Shown here: positions 25,014-40,785 of the stretch, in pieces | How the letters are laid out: each line of letters starts with the position of its first letter | Numbering within the stretch: position 1 is the first letter of the stretch | DNA from: Setaria digitata | Lineage: Eukaryota; Nematoda; Chromadorea; Rhabditida; Setariidae | Assembly (NCBI GenBank): GCA_003640385.1 | Contig: RCAB01000368.1 | Coordinates: 1-64,000, forward strand | Direction: 5' to 3' | Length of the DNA stretch: 64,000 bases | The notes under the pieces: model-generated | The model's input: the letters and a program-made list of their open reading frames with translations, nothing else | What the model was told of the DNA's origin: nothing | Databases searched by the model: none | Translations under genes and position numbers: made by a program

Positions 25014-28000
25014 ATGAGTCATTTTGGATGGTATTATTTAATTTATCTTATTGCTATATTTCACGTGTCACGGGATGAGGCTTATAAAATATTAATATAT
25101 AATCCAACTTTTGGCACAAGTCATGTCAAATTTTTGGGTTCAATCGCTGATACATTGGTCAGTGCTGGACATGAAGTTGTAAGCATTTATTTCTTTTTTC
25201 CACTTCTTTTCTCTTTTTTTTTTTTTTGCAAATTTGATAAATTAAATTAAATAGAGATTTTTGGAAAATGCTAAATATTTTTTTTAACTTGTAATATAAC
25301 ATAGTATTACAATGCATTATCGCTCTTTTCTAGATTCAGTTGGCTCCAATACTTTTTCCATTTGTTAATGGTACCTCTTCTAAGCTAGCCAGGACAATAA
25401 CCATAGATGCTGATCCGGAAATAACAAACATAATGCGAATTGATATTTTTGCAGAAGATGCTTGGAAGCAGAAACAGCAATCATTTTTTGCTATGCTTCG
25501 GGTTAATTTCCAAGTATCTTAGTATAATTACAGTGAGAAATTTCCATCATCAAAAAATATTTTTGGGCAATTGAAGATTTTTTGAGGTGTTTTAAGATAT
25601 TTCGCATTTTAGGCAGTTGTTGTGCAGGAATATTTTAGCCAATCAAGATTAGAAGGCATTGTATGCATTATCAGTTTGTGCTATATAGAGCAATTTAGAA
25701 TTATCAGAATCTTAAACAATTTACAAAGGTGTCAATTGCGATTAAGGTCATAAAGCGATTATCGGATGCTCTTGTGAAAACATGTGAGTTTCAATTAAAG
25801 CATGAAAAGATAATGGAAGAAATGAAAGCCGCAAAATTTGACTTAGCTATATCGGAATTTAATTATTGTTTCGCTGGTAAGCATTTTCAGAATGAAACAT
25901 TTTTCATCTAATCGACAGTATTTATGAAAATTTAAGAAAGATTAACTTAGAATCAAACTAAATTTCAGTTAATATTTGGTAAATTTTATTATTGAAATAA
26001 GCGCTTTATATTTTCATTTCATTTTTAAAAAACATGAGTGGCTAAAAAAAAATTTATTATGCATTGGATTTGTAAACAGGCTGTTGTTGTGATTTTGAAT
26101 TAATTTTAAATCAAATATTTCTTAAGTTGAATGAGATTTAAGACACGATACTTCTTTAATTATATTTCAGTGGCACATTGGTGCTAAATTTGCTATCCAG
26201 CGTTAAAATTATTCCTAAATTACTAGATTAATTAATGAAACCAATACGATTGCTGAAATAATTAATTAAATTACAGGAATGATTGAATCATTCCACATAC
26301 CTGCTCACGTTGTTGCCAGTCCTACTGCTCTAGTCGAACATATAACAGAAAGTATTGGTGTGCCAAATATTCCGAGTTATATTCCAAGTGAAATTTTTTT
26401 CAATGTCCTCTCTGTAAATATGTAAAAATTTCAAAAATTTTTTCTTCAAAATTTCTTTTTTTTTTTTAATTAGATGGAACATGGCAGTAATTGAAATAGT
26501 GAAAATGATTCGCCAAATAAAAAATTTCTGTCAAAATTATGAAATTGTATGGTACTTTTATGCTTTGCAGAAGAAAAAAAAAACCAATTGTTAATATTTC
26601 TTTAAGACTTTCAGAAACACCACTTGCCAGATTTTTGAATTTAAATTTTTGTTTAAAGGCTCGTTCAAGTTTTCTATCAATTTCCCTTTTTTGAAGCTTT
26701 CAGAATAATTTGCTTCTTTTAAAACATTTTTCAACTATTAAAGAAGTTTTAAAATGCATTATATTATAGATGTATTTACATCATACACTGATAATATGTC
26801 ATACATACAACGGACAAAGAATCTTATCTTAATGCTTTTTATGAATAAATTGTTAGACGGCGTTCGAAACAGATGCCAAGAGATATTTCAACGTTTTTAT
26901 GGCGACAATTTCATCGATTTAAAGGTATATAACAATATCATGAATATAATAATTACAAAAACGAAAATTTCGCAAAAGATGTTAGTAGGCTAAGTATTAT
27001 CAATTACGCTTAACTCCCTAATTTGCAAAACAGTAACAGAGGAAGAAGTGGGAAGAAAAATTTGAAAAAGTTGAGGTTAAAAATGTTATTTATATTGCAT
27101 TTAAATATTTACTGGTGAAGGAAAATTGATAAATTTAACGGACGTGTGGTTCACGTGTGTTGAAGGTTACATTTAAATTTAGAAAAAAAAAATCATATTT
27201 AGAAAAATACTGCACACATTTATCAATTGCGCAACAAAAATTCAATAAGTCAACTCATTTTCATGCTTAACTATGCATGAAACGAACTAAGTGTGCCGTT
27301 GCTGTTTCTAACTTGAAGATCATTAATTTCAGGAAAAGATAGCTCAAGTAACATATGTGCTCACAAATACTGATCCACTTTTCGATATTCCAAGGCCAAC
27401 TATTCATAAAGTAATGGAACTTGGTGGTCTTAGTGTCTCAAATCCGAAACCGCTAAATGAAGTGAGTTAAAATAATGGCTATTTTTTTTTTCATTAAAAG
27501 AATGAATTATTTCAAGGATAATAATCAATGGAAAGTTTGCGATATTAAAAGATAGTGTTATCAGTTGTTACCAGTTCATTTCAATTATAATAACAACATT
27601 CGATAAATTGTTTAAATGGAAAACATCTCACAGATCGGAGAAAACATTTTGTTGAATCCTTCGCTATATCTACCAGTCATTTTTCAATCAGTATTCACTT
27701 TTTAGGATTGGTTGATTCATTCCTCAGTCAAGATTTGCATTCTAGGATTGGTTGACAGTAGTGAATCAGCGAGAAGCTGTAATTCTTGTATCATTTGGTA
27801 CTGTTGCATTGAGCCACATGATGCCGAATGAAATGAAGCAAATGCTTCTGGAAACATTTGATGCCTTCGCAAATGTAACATTCATCTGGAAGTACGAAAT
27901 AGAAGAACATCGAATTGCTGATGGACATTCGAATGTTGTCACTGCAAAATGGCTTCCACAATCAGATCTTCTTGGTCATTGTTAATTATGCGAAAGAGGA

Positions 28001-29128
28001 CGACGAAATGATATTTGTTCAAAATTATTAAATGAAAGAATTTTCAGCACATTCAAAGGTGATTGCATTTCTGACACACGGCGGTATGAATAGCATAACG
28101 GAAACATTGAATCACGGAAAGCCGGTTGTTGTGATACCAATATTTGGTGATCAGTTGCAAAATGCCGTGCTGGTTGAACGCTCAGGTATTGGTATCAAAC
28201 TAACACTTCCGGAAGCCCAAAAAAGAGGAAAACTTTATGACGCCATATACAATATTATCACTGATAAAAGGTATAATTTGTATAAGAGATGATAATATTA
28301 ACGGCAGTAAATTTAAAATAAATGAGTCAGTTAAATTGATCTCAGTGAATGTTTTGAAATGCAATTTAATACTAATATTTGTTTAACAATCTACTTGATC
28401 ATTGTTAATTATGAAAAAGAGGACGATGAAATGAATTGAAGTAAACGAATTGAATTGAAAAATTGAAAAAATTTAGGCAGGAAGGAATTTCTTTTTATTT
28501 AAAGCAACTAAATAAGAAGAGTGAGATGGGTGGTGTTCAAGAGACAAAAAAAAAGCATAGATAAGATTATTTCAATCAAAATATTTTTCGGGACAATGGA
28601 AATAAGTTAAACAAGAATATAGGATTAATTAAATTCAGATAATAAAACTGGAAAGTTTAAATTTCCCAGTTTTAAAATTTAAAACAAAGCATTTTTTCTA
28701 AAAACTTAAAGACTAAATTTACCCTTATCACATTATGAACATAACATTATTCCTTTATATTTTTTAGTTGTGAAAAATGCACGGTGAAAAATTTATCTAT
28801 TTTATTTCAATATTTTAGTTATGCGCAAAAAGCAAAAAGATTATCAAATATGATAGCAAAAAGGCCAAATCCAGCGAAAGAACAACTTATTAAACATGTG
28901 GAATTTGCTGCTCAATTTGGCCAAATAGCAAATTTTGATCCATACGGTAGAAAGATGTCCTTTATCACATATTACATGCTTGATATCATTATTCCATTTA
29001 TAATATTTGTATTGCTTATCACTACAGTTAGTTGCTATGTCATTTTTAGACTCTTCAAGAAATTGTTCCTAAAAATTATTACCAATAGAAGCAATTACAG
29101 TATTGAAGCAAAAATTAAAACGAATTAG
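25014..29128 (+). CDS. UDP-glucuronosyl/glucosyltransferase (UGT family)
   Basis: Nine exons: 25014-25178, 25334-25513, 25729-25876, 26277-26387, 26770-26924, 27333-27461, 27746-27974, 28048-28270, 28819-29128. Phases agree and total 1650 nt (549 aa), a usual UGT length. Residues 1-23 form a signal peptide. TFGTSHVKF carries the expected catalytic histidine (His37). The C-terminal half has VILVSFGT, then WLPQSDLLAHSKV, FLTHGGMNSITE and GKPVVVIPIFGDQ, the UDP-sugar binding signature of GT1 enzymes. YYMLDIIIPFIIFVLL near the C-terminus is the single membrane anchor, leaving a short Lys-rich cytosolic tail, so the enzyme should face the ER lumen. It conjugates small lipophilic substrates with a sugar from a UDP donor; the acceptor substrate cannot be read. 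The acceptor at 25728 (CAAAG) and donor at 27975 (GTCATT) are weak but forced by phase and homology. An AG at 25003 may be a trans-splice site. Confidence 0.93.
28391..28440 (+). repeat. Partial duplicate of the exon 7/intron 7 junction in UGT intron 8
   Basis: This intronic block repeats, with few changes, the sequence at 27969-28013, which spans the exon 7 donor and start of intron 7 (shared core CATTGTTAATTATG, then AAAGAGGACGA and GAAATGA). It indicates a local duplication inside the gene. Confidence 0.75.
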
Positions 29129-29390
29129 CTAATTTTTCAAGAAATTTACTGTATTAATTCTTCGATTTCATTTACCTAATATGCAAATTAATGTTCTATA
29201 ATTTTCACCCAACAATTACCAATTCATAGTAACCGTTTTGTTGCACAAATATAATTTAGTAAAATTTCATGAAATATTATTTCAGTAATTAAATATATCA
29301 TTTGAGAGAGAAATTAAAACACTTAAAAAAAAGTTGTCATTACCATGAAAGATGAAAAATTGTTATTTAAATCACTATCATCTTTCTAGC

Positions 29391-29425
29391 TGAATGAAGT
29401 AAGATAATGAATCTTACTTCATTCA
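29391..29425. repeat. Perfect 15-bp inverted repeat, 5-base loop
   Basis: TGAATGAAGTAAGAT pairs exactly with ATCTTACTTCATTCA around the loop AATGA. It lies 263 bases after the UGT stop. It may act in the 3' end of that transcript or be a remnant of a small palindromic element. A smaller foldback (AAACCGG/CCGGTTT) lies just downstream near 29441-29463. Confidence 0.85.
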
Positions 29426-30330
29426 TCCATGAATTCAACCAAACCGGAATATGATACCGGTTTATTAATATGTAAAACTGAACACTAATTGCTATATGTT
29501 AAGTGTAAAAATTTTGTTCATGATAAATTTTGAATTCATTTTGAAATATATAGAAACTAAAGCTTTTGTCTGATTTTGTTTTCAGTTTGAAAAATTTTTC
29601 GTTCAAGAATCGATGCAGCAAATTTTAAAAGAGAAGTTTTAAAAAAATTACAAAAAAAAGGATAAACAAATAATAAATTTGAAAACTGGAAAAATGATTC
29701 ACATCAGCTAACGATCATTTTTCTTGCAACAAAGCAATTCAATATATGTACTTGCTATTCCCGATCATCAGCTAACACAATCATCATTACCATCATCGCT
29801 ATCATTATTATCATTAACATTAACAACAAGTTAGCTTACGCGAACTGGTGCTTATATTTGATGTTTTCCTGTGCATTGCCAACATTTCCAGCTTTAGTTT
29901 TTCTATTCTTCTTATCAGTCATTCTGTAATTGTTATTAATCTGTGAAAGAAAAATGCTTCTAATGAAACTATTTGTCTGACAAAAATATATATAGTTTAA
30001 ATTAAGCAAATTGTTCTCTAATTTGTGTCCCAAGGTAAAGGGAAAAAATATACCAAAAAAGTATTATGAAAGTTTTAGAACTAACTATAATCATGCGTTA
30101 TCTCACATTAAATCATATTTATCGTATAAGAGTAAAGCATCACTCTATTCATCTAATTTTTCTCTGCCCAGTAATTAAATTTAACTGTAATTGATGGATG
30201 ATATGTCATTGTTGGCAAATGAAATTAACCGATTGTAAAAATTGTCAAAGGAATATTCTCGATTCTTCATTTTACTTACGAAAATTTCCGCTTTAATTTA
30301 ACTTACTGTAACGAAATGTCTACTTTTAGA
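29426..30330. other. Intergenic region between UGT and TTR genes
   Basis: AT-rich, no coding exon recognised. Ends at the acceptor-like TACTTTTAG (30329), the probable trans-splice site of the TTR gene. Confidence 0.5.
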
Positions 30331-30339
30331 TTAGACTAA

Positions 30340-31551
30340 ATGCAACTTCTGCTATTATTACTACTGCCAACTTTCACATACGGATTGTTTGGTAGTAAAA
30401 AGAACATCACAGTAACCGGTAATTTAGAATGTGGTGGAGCACCGTATAATGGAGTTACGGTAGAGCTATGGGATGATGATATCTGTAAGACTGCTAATTT
30501 TTATGCTCTAATTTCACTTTCTATAAATAAAGCTAATAAAATATTTCATGCTACATGATGCTAATTTAATTTATAGGCATAAAATGATCATTTCTTCATC
30601 AATTGTATTTAGTTAACTTCGATGATCAGTTGGATTCGACGCATACCGATCGTTCTGGGAAATTCCAGTTATATGGGGAAACACGGGAGGTACGTTCCAT
30701 CGAGCCATATCTTCTTATAAGACATAATTGCGATAATGGTCACCATGATGTGGTAAGTTTAAGTATTATTTTAGGACTGTATTTTTTAAAATGCATAGTT
30801 GCAAGAAATTTAAAAACTGAAAAGATTCAGCTAACGTTTTAAATATCTCATTTAAAAAAAATATATATATATATTCGGATTATTCAGAATGATTTTAAAA
30901 AAATGGTAAAAAACTCGACTTTTCAATAAAATTTGATAAATTTCAAAGTTTTATTTCGCTCTAAATGATATAGGCCATCTTTTCATCTTCAAAAAAAAAA
31001 AAAAAAAAAAAAGGGTTCAAAAAAAATGCGAATAATCCGAATAACCTGATGGACAAGAATAGATCCAAAGATAGACAAAAAAAAAAAAAAAAATTTCTGA
31101 AAACAAACAAAAATGGAAATATTTTCGGTTAGTTAAAACAATTACAATTACCTTCATATGTAAATTAATGACAACTATTTTCGCTTTGGCTTGTGCTTGT
31201 CCTGTTCCATTTATCTTAATTTTTTCATTTTTTTATATTCGATATATGCTAGTTTCTTATTTTCAATGCCAAGTCATATTAGAAAATTGAACAATTCAAG
31301 ATTTTAGTTGAATTTCTAATTTCAAATTTTAAAATCAAAATTTACGATTTGGTTAGATCTTTCGATTATTGCTTGATTTTGATTCTAAACTGTTGAAAAA
31401 ACCCCTCTCTATTGAATATTTTGTCGTTTTACAGAGGTGCACTTATACGGATCGATATGACGTACCCAAAAGCTACCAAGGAATGACGTATAACTTGGGT
31501 AAAGTTGACCTGAAATCGGCAACGGTTAAACGAAAGACAAAATGCTATTAA
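30340..31551 (+). CDS. Transthyretin-like (TTR) secreted protein
   Basis: Three exons: 30340-30484, 30613-30752 and 31435-31551, phases 1 and 0, total 402 nt (133 aa), the usual size of the nematode TTR family. Residues 1-15 (MQLLLLLLLPTFTYG) are a signal peptide. ITVTGNLECGGAPYNGVTVE followed by LWDDD opens the first strands of the beta-sandwich. FDDQLDSTHTDRSGKFQLYG is the typical second block, and IEPYLLIRHNCDNG the third. Four cysteines remain in the mature part (in LECGG, HNCDNG, RCTY and TKCY), suggesting two disulfides. TTR proteins are secreted in nematodes and are common in excretory-secretory products; their ligands are mostly unknown. An acceptor-like TTTTAG lies 10 bases before the ATG, as expected for spliced-leader addition. 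AATAAA follows the stop by 27 bases. Confidence 0.92.
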
Positions 31552-31577
31552 TGCTCGAAAAAAGATATGTGTTCTAA

Positions 31578-31583
31578 AATAAA
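31578..31583 (+). terminator. TTR gene poly(A) signal
   Basis: AATAAA 27 bases after the TAA of the transthyretin-like gene, giving a very short 3' untranslated region, as is common in nematodes. Confidence 0.7.
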
Positions 31584-31599
31584 TGTTTTGCATGGCTTA

Positions 31600-34500
31600 C
31601 TTTGCATTATGAAAATTTACTCCGGAAAAATGATTTATGTTAGTCATTTGTATTGAATGCTAGCTTGGTTATTCAGTTATTTTGGAAAATCATAAATGAT
31701 AAGTATATTTTATACCATAATAAGCAAACAAAAATGAAAAAATGAGGGAGGACTTATTAATTCGGCTTAATTATTCTATTGAATAAAAAAAACAAACAAA
31801 GGTGTGAGAAATCAGTGAAAAAAAAATAGATGATAAGTGAAGGCAAATAATGTTCATAGTATGACAGAACTGTAATTTTATTTTTAACGGAAAAGCCGAA
31901 CTATTTATTTAATTTTTAATTATTCATTATCCTTTAAGTTTTCCCACTTACATTTCTTTTCAATCTTTACGAATCCTCAGATCACCATACAATTATTTTC
32001 TTCTAATCACTCTGTCATGGAATTCATTCGTTTCTTTACTGACGTATTTCAAATCTTTAACAATGGATCAGATCTTTTAGCAGATATTTTCTTTTTAAAT
32101 TTGAATCTTCTTTGCGGAATCTACTCGTTAACGATGTCAGATTTGAATTATCGAAGCCTGTTTTACATGGACTCTATTCGTTTCCGTTGTAAAGAAGTGA
32201 GGAAGTGGTTGATTTAACATCTGAATCTTCATCTTGAATCATAGTGATATAAAAGTTTGAAAAAAAAAATTTAGATACGAAAGCAACAGGTAGGACTAAT
32301 TTTTCATTGCATCGTTTTTCCAATTTTTTTTTTTTTTTTTTTTTTCAATTGAAATCTAAATTTTTGAGACTGTCAGAATGACTATTAAAAATAATCTAAT
32401 TGTGTTTAATTTTTCCGGCTTTTTAGTTTCTACCATTATTTATTTAACTATGACTTTAGGATGATTCCATTCATTAATCATTCATGTATTTTCTTTTTCA
32501 TCAGAAGTATATGCTTCATCTTTCTTATTCCAATCATTACGGGACGGTCATTATGCCTCATATTCTAATTACCACTCATTTATCAGTTTGGAAATGAAAC
32601 GTCACTGATATTACAAGAATGTCGTAAGGTTAGCTTGCAAAGCAGTCGGGAACAAATTGGTGTGTAATGCTAGTTGACAAACTACCTGGGGTGATATTAT
32701 TAAAGACGATTTCGATAAATTCATTACGGTCAGTTGGTATTAGTTTCTGCACGTTTGGTTAAATCAGAATTATACTGTCGAAAAAATTACAGAAAGATAT
32801 TTTTACATAATAAAATTTATTTCTCATATAAATGTATTAGAATTACTGTATACATATATATGTGATAGTTGATTTATTCATAGGAACGGTTAATTACGGG
32901 AAATAAATAGTAAGCAGTGTTTCAGTAGGGATTTTCTTTTTCTTTTCGAATGAAGAAAAGAATTATATTTCAGGGAGCATGCAAAAGAGTTTGAGATCGA
33001 ATAGCCTACAGGGGAAAAGAAGCAGCATCCTAATATGTTATCCAAACTAGACAAATTTGGCGAATGAATTGGATAACATTGCATTTTCCCGACCTTTGAA
33101 GCTAGAAATCGACAAAAAGCTACCAATTTATTGATGACTAAAGAAGATTTCAAGGGAGCTTACTTTTTTTTAATCCTCCTGTTCACGGAAGTGATATTTT
33201 CTTACTGAAATTTTCGATTGCTTAAGTTATTTCAGAATTTCTCTTTCTTTGGTTTAATTCTGTAATTTTTAAAGATAATGTTGTGTTATCCAGCTATCAC
33301 TGTTCCCAATCATACATTATTATAGATTTTGTTCATTTTGGAGTTAGGTAAATATTTTGTTGAAACAAAAGTTCCTTCATTGGTAAATTCCTGTTTTTCA
33401 TTTTCTGTCAAAATTTTTTTCACCATAATTCCCTTTTTATCATCCTTGTTTTAGCGGCTTATTTCTCCTGAATTCCGCTCCTCATTTTAATTAGGTAGGA
33501 TGGATTGAGGTAGTCTTGAGTTTCCATCTCTCTTAAGGATTATAAAAGACTGTGTTGTGTTTTGTTGGTTATAAAGACTGTTGTGTTCAGAAGAGAATAA
33601 ATGAAAGTCGAAAGTTGACGATGAATAAAGAAGTTATGAATTTGTCCCACAGCTTTGCTGTTTTAAGCTCATACTAATTCACTTAAGTGAACAATTATTT
33701 TATTTTCATTTTCTTGTTTATTCAAATTTCATTTACCTTTTTTTCTCTGCTAAATATAAAAGAGCAGGTTAAACGTCACAGAAGGACAATTTTTTATTTT
33801 GCACTTGACTGTAGCCTGTCACGCATTCATTATCTTCTCGTTCTAAATCAGCATAATAGCCTGAGAAGTTAACGAACTTTGTTAACGGAAGGTAAAGGAC
33901 GTATTCAATTAACATCATTTTAATTGAATGACATGAATCTTTTCTATACATTTCGCTCTCATTTATTGCTCTAATTTATTAACATTCTTAAGCATTTATT
34001 GCTCTATTTATCATATCTTTCATGAAAATTTGCGTAAAAAAATTAAATTAATTGAAACAAGTCAATTATAGTTTATTTAAAAGAGTCTATTTATATATAA
34101 ACAAATATTATAAAAATCACTCGCATCTGAAAGTTTGAAGTAAATTTTATAATGAGAAAAAAATTAAATCCAACGATATTTTGATTATAGCAGTGTTGAA
34201 TTAATTCGGCAACAAATTAATTATACAAATATAATTGAAGCTTCCACACCTTATTAGAAAATCCATGATTATATCAAATTATGAACTTTTCTTTGTTCTA
34301 ATATAACTTTCCAATCTTGTTCTAATGTATTCTCATAAATATCATTAGGAAAATGCGTCACAATAAGCTAAATTTTTGTTAAACAGAGAAAAAATTACTG
34401 TTTAATACGGCTGTAATTTTTTGTTTGCAAAAATATACAATTTCTCGGCAATTAATCTCTTTTTTTCTACTCATTTCATATATCAGCCCAAGAGTGTTTA

Positions 34501-34680
34501 GCATAATTCTCTTTCAATATAACGTTATTCAATATGAAACAATATGCAGGCAAATAAACTTGATGATTAACGCTATAATTTTTGATTAGTGCTCTTGTTT
34601 TACCAAATGATTGCAAAAAGTAAGGCAATTTTAGGTGGAAATTAGGTCGCATAGCTACTTTGTTTTATCTTTTGTTTGAA
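31600..34680. other. Intergenic region between TTR and PDZ genes
   Basis: No recognisable gene. Small frames at 32017-32217 and 32890-33153 lack domains and splice support. Contains a small tandem duplication near 33538-33588 and a repeated CATTTATTGCTCTA block at about 33959 and 33994. Confidence 0.5.
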
Positions 34681-34703
34681 AGTTATAATGAGCGAAGGAG
34701 AAA

Positions 34704-37501
<2,798 letters not shown>

Positions 37502-39371
37502 TTAGTAATGATTTTGTTATAACGTCAACATATAGACTAAATGGCTTGCAAATTCTCGAATTATATATCGGAATTTTAAAAGTGATAAAATGATTTATGC
37601 ATTATTTATTTATGTCCTCATTGTATCGATGAAGTTGATAATTATCTGAAAGTAATATTTTCTATAATATTCTGTGAAACAAAGTGATGTGTGCAGACTT
37701 CAATATTCTTAATATTTACTTGCTCCTATCATGTGATCGTTAAGCATTTTAGCATTTTCTTAATTATCGTTACGGAATTAGTGAATGTTTTGTTTGCAGG
37801 AATTTGAAAGTGCAAATAATGTTTCACGCATAAATCAGCAATCCTTTCAGAGTTAAAATCTCGATAGGTTTCGTCATTTTGCAAAGTTATGCTTATAAGA
37901 CTAGCTTATAACCGATCTTATAATAGATCTAATAATAGATCATCGATAGACATGCAATTTTTCCTTTTTATCTTTCCACTTTTTTTTCACCTGAGTAATA
38001 AGAAAATTATTTGCGATAAAACTGTTCGTAGCACGAGATTTTCATAATTTTATGGATTTGGAATGATATGACATCGATAAAATAAGATTCAATATTGCAT
38101 GGATAATATCTGAATTATTTTCACACTAAATACAATAAATTAACAGAAATAGGCAGATATTTGATATGACTGTTCTTCCCTGACTAGTCTTATCATCGTT
38201 TCAGTCATTTAATCTAGCTTAATTTGGGATTTCTTTTGAACTAGAGATCCAATAAAAGGTGCGCGAGAAATTAATCAAATTCAAGAGTTTGCGAAATTAT
38301 TTTTTAAAATATTTTATTAACAAAAGTGGTATTTGCGCTGATATTAATGTCTTTAAATGTATGCACGAAATTTGTAAATTCGCTGATGTTCACATTCGCA
38401 AATATTTTAATTGGTCAATTGAATTAGTAAAATTTGAGGTCTGAAAAGAAATTGCGGATAAATATTAAAGCAAAATGATTTTCCCTAAATTTACGTATTG
38501 CAATTTATCATTAAACAAATATTTGTTGGAAATCGAAAAGTTTTTGCTACAATTCAAAAAATTTATTTCACACTTTCACATGAATCTTGTAAGCTTTTCA
38601 CATTCCTTCTCATTCCTCCAAATCGATGCTTCGGATACTGAATACATAATTAGTAAATTTAGGAGTTAGTATACTTCCTACAAATCCTCTTTCCCTATAC
38701 ATTTCCGTCGTGGAATTATGACCAATACCAAGTTAGGCTAAAAAATAGTTTCCTTGCTTATTTAAGTTTCCTTTATTTTACTGTTTAGTTTGCATAATTT
38801 TTTTTTTTTTTTTTTTTTTCATAGTCTCATCGTTCGAATTTTCCAACACTTCTTTCAAGCTCATGTTTAAATCTTTGGCAAAAAGTAGGACGGATAATAA
38901 CATCTGAAAATATCATAATTTGAAAATTGGTGACATCAAAACATTTTTGAAGAATAACAAAAAAAATTCTTTTCATCGTAAAATATTTGGAAAATTCTTT
39001 AATCATACTGAGAAATCATATAAATAACAGAAAGTGTTTCGCAAGGAATATTTCAAGTAAATCCCAATCTTAAACATTGGGATTATGAGTGGTGAAAAAT
39101 GCAGAGCAAAAGTATGATTTAAAATTAATCATTTCCAAGCTAGCATCTATAAGGATGATTAATTAATCAGAAAGCAATCTATTTCTGAAAATGATGTATT
39201 GTTGAAGTAAAAACCGATATACAATTTAATATCAAAATTTGTATGGCAAATAGATTTCATTTTGCTTATTTCACCTTCTTGAGGTTGTTGATTTAGGTAC
39301 GACAAATTCGAAATCAAAATTTTACTTCGCTCTTTTATTAATTATAATTTCTTTTATAATTTTATAATTTT

Positions 39372-39413
39372 CCGAAATATCTTGTTCGAAAAGCTTCGAA
39401 CAAGATATTTCGG
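39372..39413. repeat. Perfect 19-bp hairpin with AAGC loop
   Basis: CCGAAATATCTTGTTCGAA (39372-39390) is followed by AAGC and then its exact reverse complement (39395-39413). No mismatch. Intergenic, 1.9 kb after the PDZ gene. Confidence 0.95.
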
Positions 39414-40546
39414 TTCTTAGCATTATCATGGAATTTAATTGAAAATAAGCATTCCATTTGTAATATTGTTTTCTAAATATCTTTAAAAAAGATGAAATTT
39501 AAAGTAATTTTTGGTATTGTTGCAAAATCATTCTAAGCAAAGTAATTGCTCAATACAAAGAAACTAAAACAAATTCGGATACCGGGCTATAAATAGTGAT
39601 ATCATTTATTATAAGCCCAGTTTTCTGATCGTTTTGGTAATAAATTTAATAAATTGAAGAGCTTATGATTTGTTTCCTTGTGTTTGATCGGCTAATTTTT
39701 TAACCATATTTCTAGAGAAAAAAAAAAAATAAGAAACATAAAATAGTGGAATTTATGACCATATCATTATTCCTTAGTTTCCAAGACTTTTGTTTTAATT
39801 TTTAATGAGTATCTATATTTATGTCCGTCCATTGTTTAAGTAATTTCGTTCCGAATGCGCATGCTGCAGCAAAACGGAGTTTAGTTATATTGCAAAATTT
39901 TAAGGCATTGGGAATTTCATTTCAGCAGAAATTAAAATAAAAAATGTTAAGATTTATTTGATGGGACACTAATTAAAAATGATTGCCTTTTTTTCTGAGA
40001 AAATTTTAGAATTTTGATTACCATTTGTTGTAATTGTTAATGAAAATTAGACAAACTTTCGAATGAAAAATTTATTCCCTTCAGAATTAAAAAGGAAAAA
40101 GTTAAGAAAATTAAGAATTAATCCTAAGAAAAAAAGAGGAGAGTGGTGAGTTATGAAAAATGCAAATCTTTGAATTCAATCAATTAAATATCAGCTTAGC
40201 TAATGATCAAAAAAGGGAGCAGCAATTAACAATATTGCTTAAATTGTTTTTCACTTTCTCATTTTTTTGTTTTGTTTTTCTACCATTCAATTTGTAATGA
40301 CACCATTAAAAACGAGGATTAGACAGATATATTTACTAATGAAGAGGAGGAAAAAAATCTGATACTTTCATTTCTATAAACGACAATAAAATTAGTCGAA
40401 ATTTTATAATTATTAATTCATTGCAAATGAGTAAAAGTGATATAGTCTATCTTTTGATGATGATGATGATGCAATATAATATAATCCTTCTGATTATTTC
40501 ATTCAACTTTATCCCTCACTATTTTTCATCATTTTACTTTGACATT

Positions 40547-40785
40547 ACAATTAGAAACGAACGAACTGATATTTCATTTGGTTATTTTCATTTCTCTTCT
40601 TCCTCCCTCATTGCTACCTAGAAAATATTTCATTCAGCCAGTTATCACCATTTTGCAATTTTTGATCTAATCACAATTAGAAACAAACGAATTGATATTT
40701 CAGTTGTATTATCGTTTTCCAAATTTCCCCTACAAGTAACTCCTGAAAATATTTCATTCAGCGAATTATCGCCATTTTTTATGAA
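40547..40785. repeat. Tandem duplication, about 125-bp unit
   Basis: ACAATTAGAAAC...GATATTTCA and GAAAATATTTCATTCAGC...TTATC each recur with a 125-base offset. The two copies have diverged by scattered substitutions. Non-coding. Confidence 0.8.

Noticed and set aside
32017..32217. 66-codon frame as a possible small gene
   Set aside because: Hydrophobic but no consistent signal peptide, no splice sites and no family motif.
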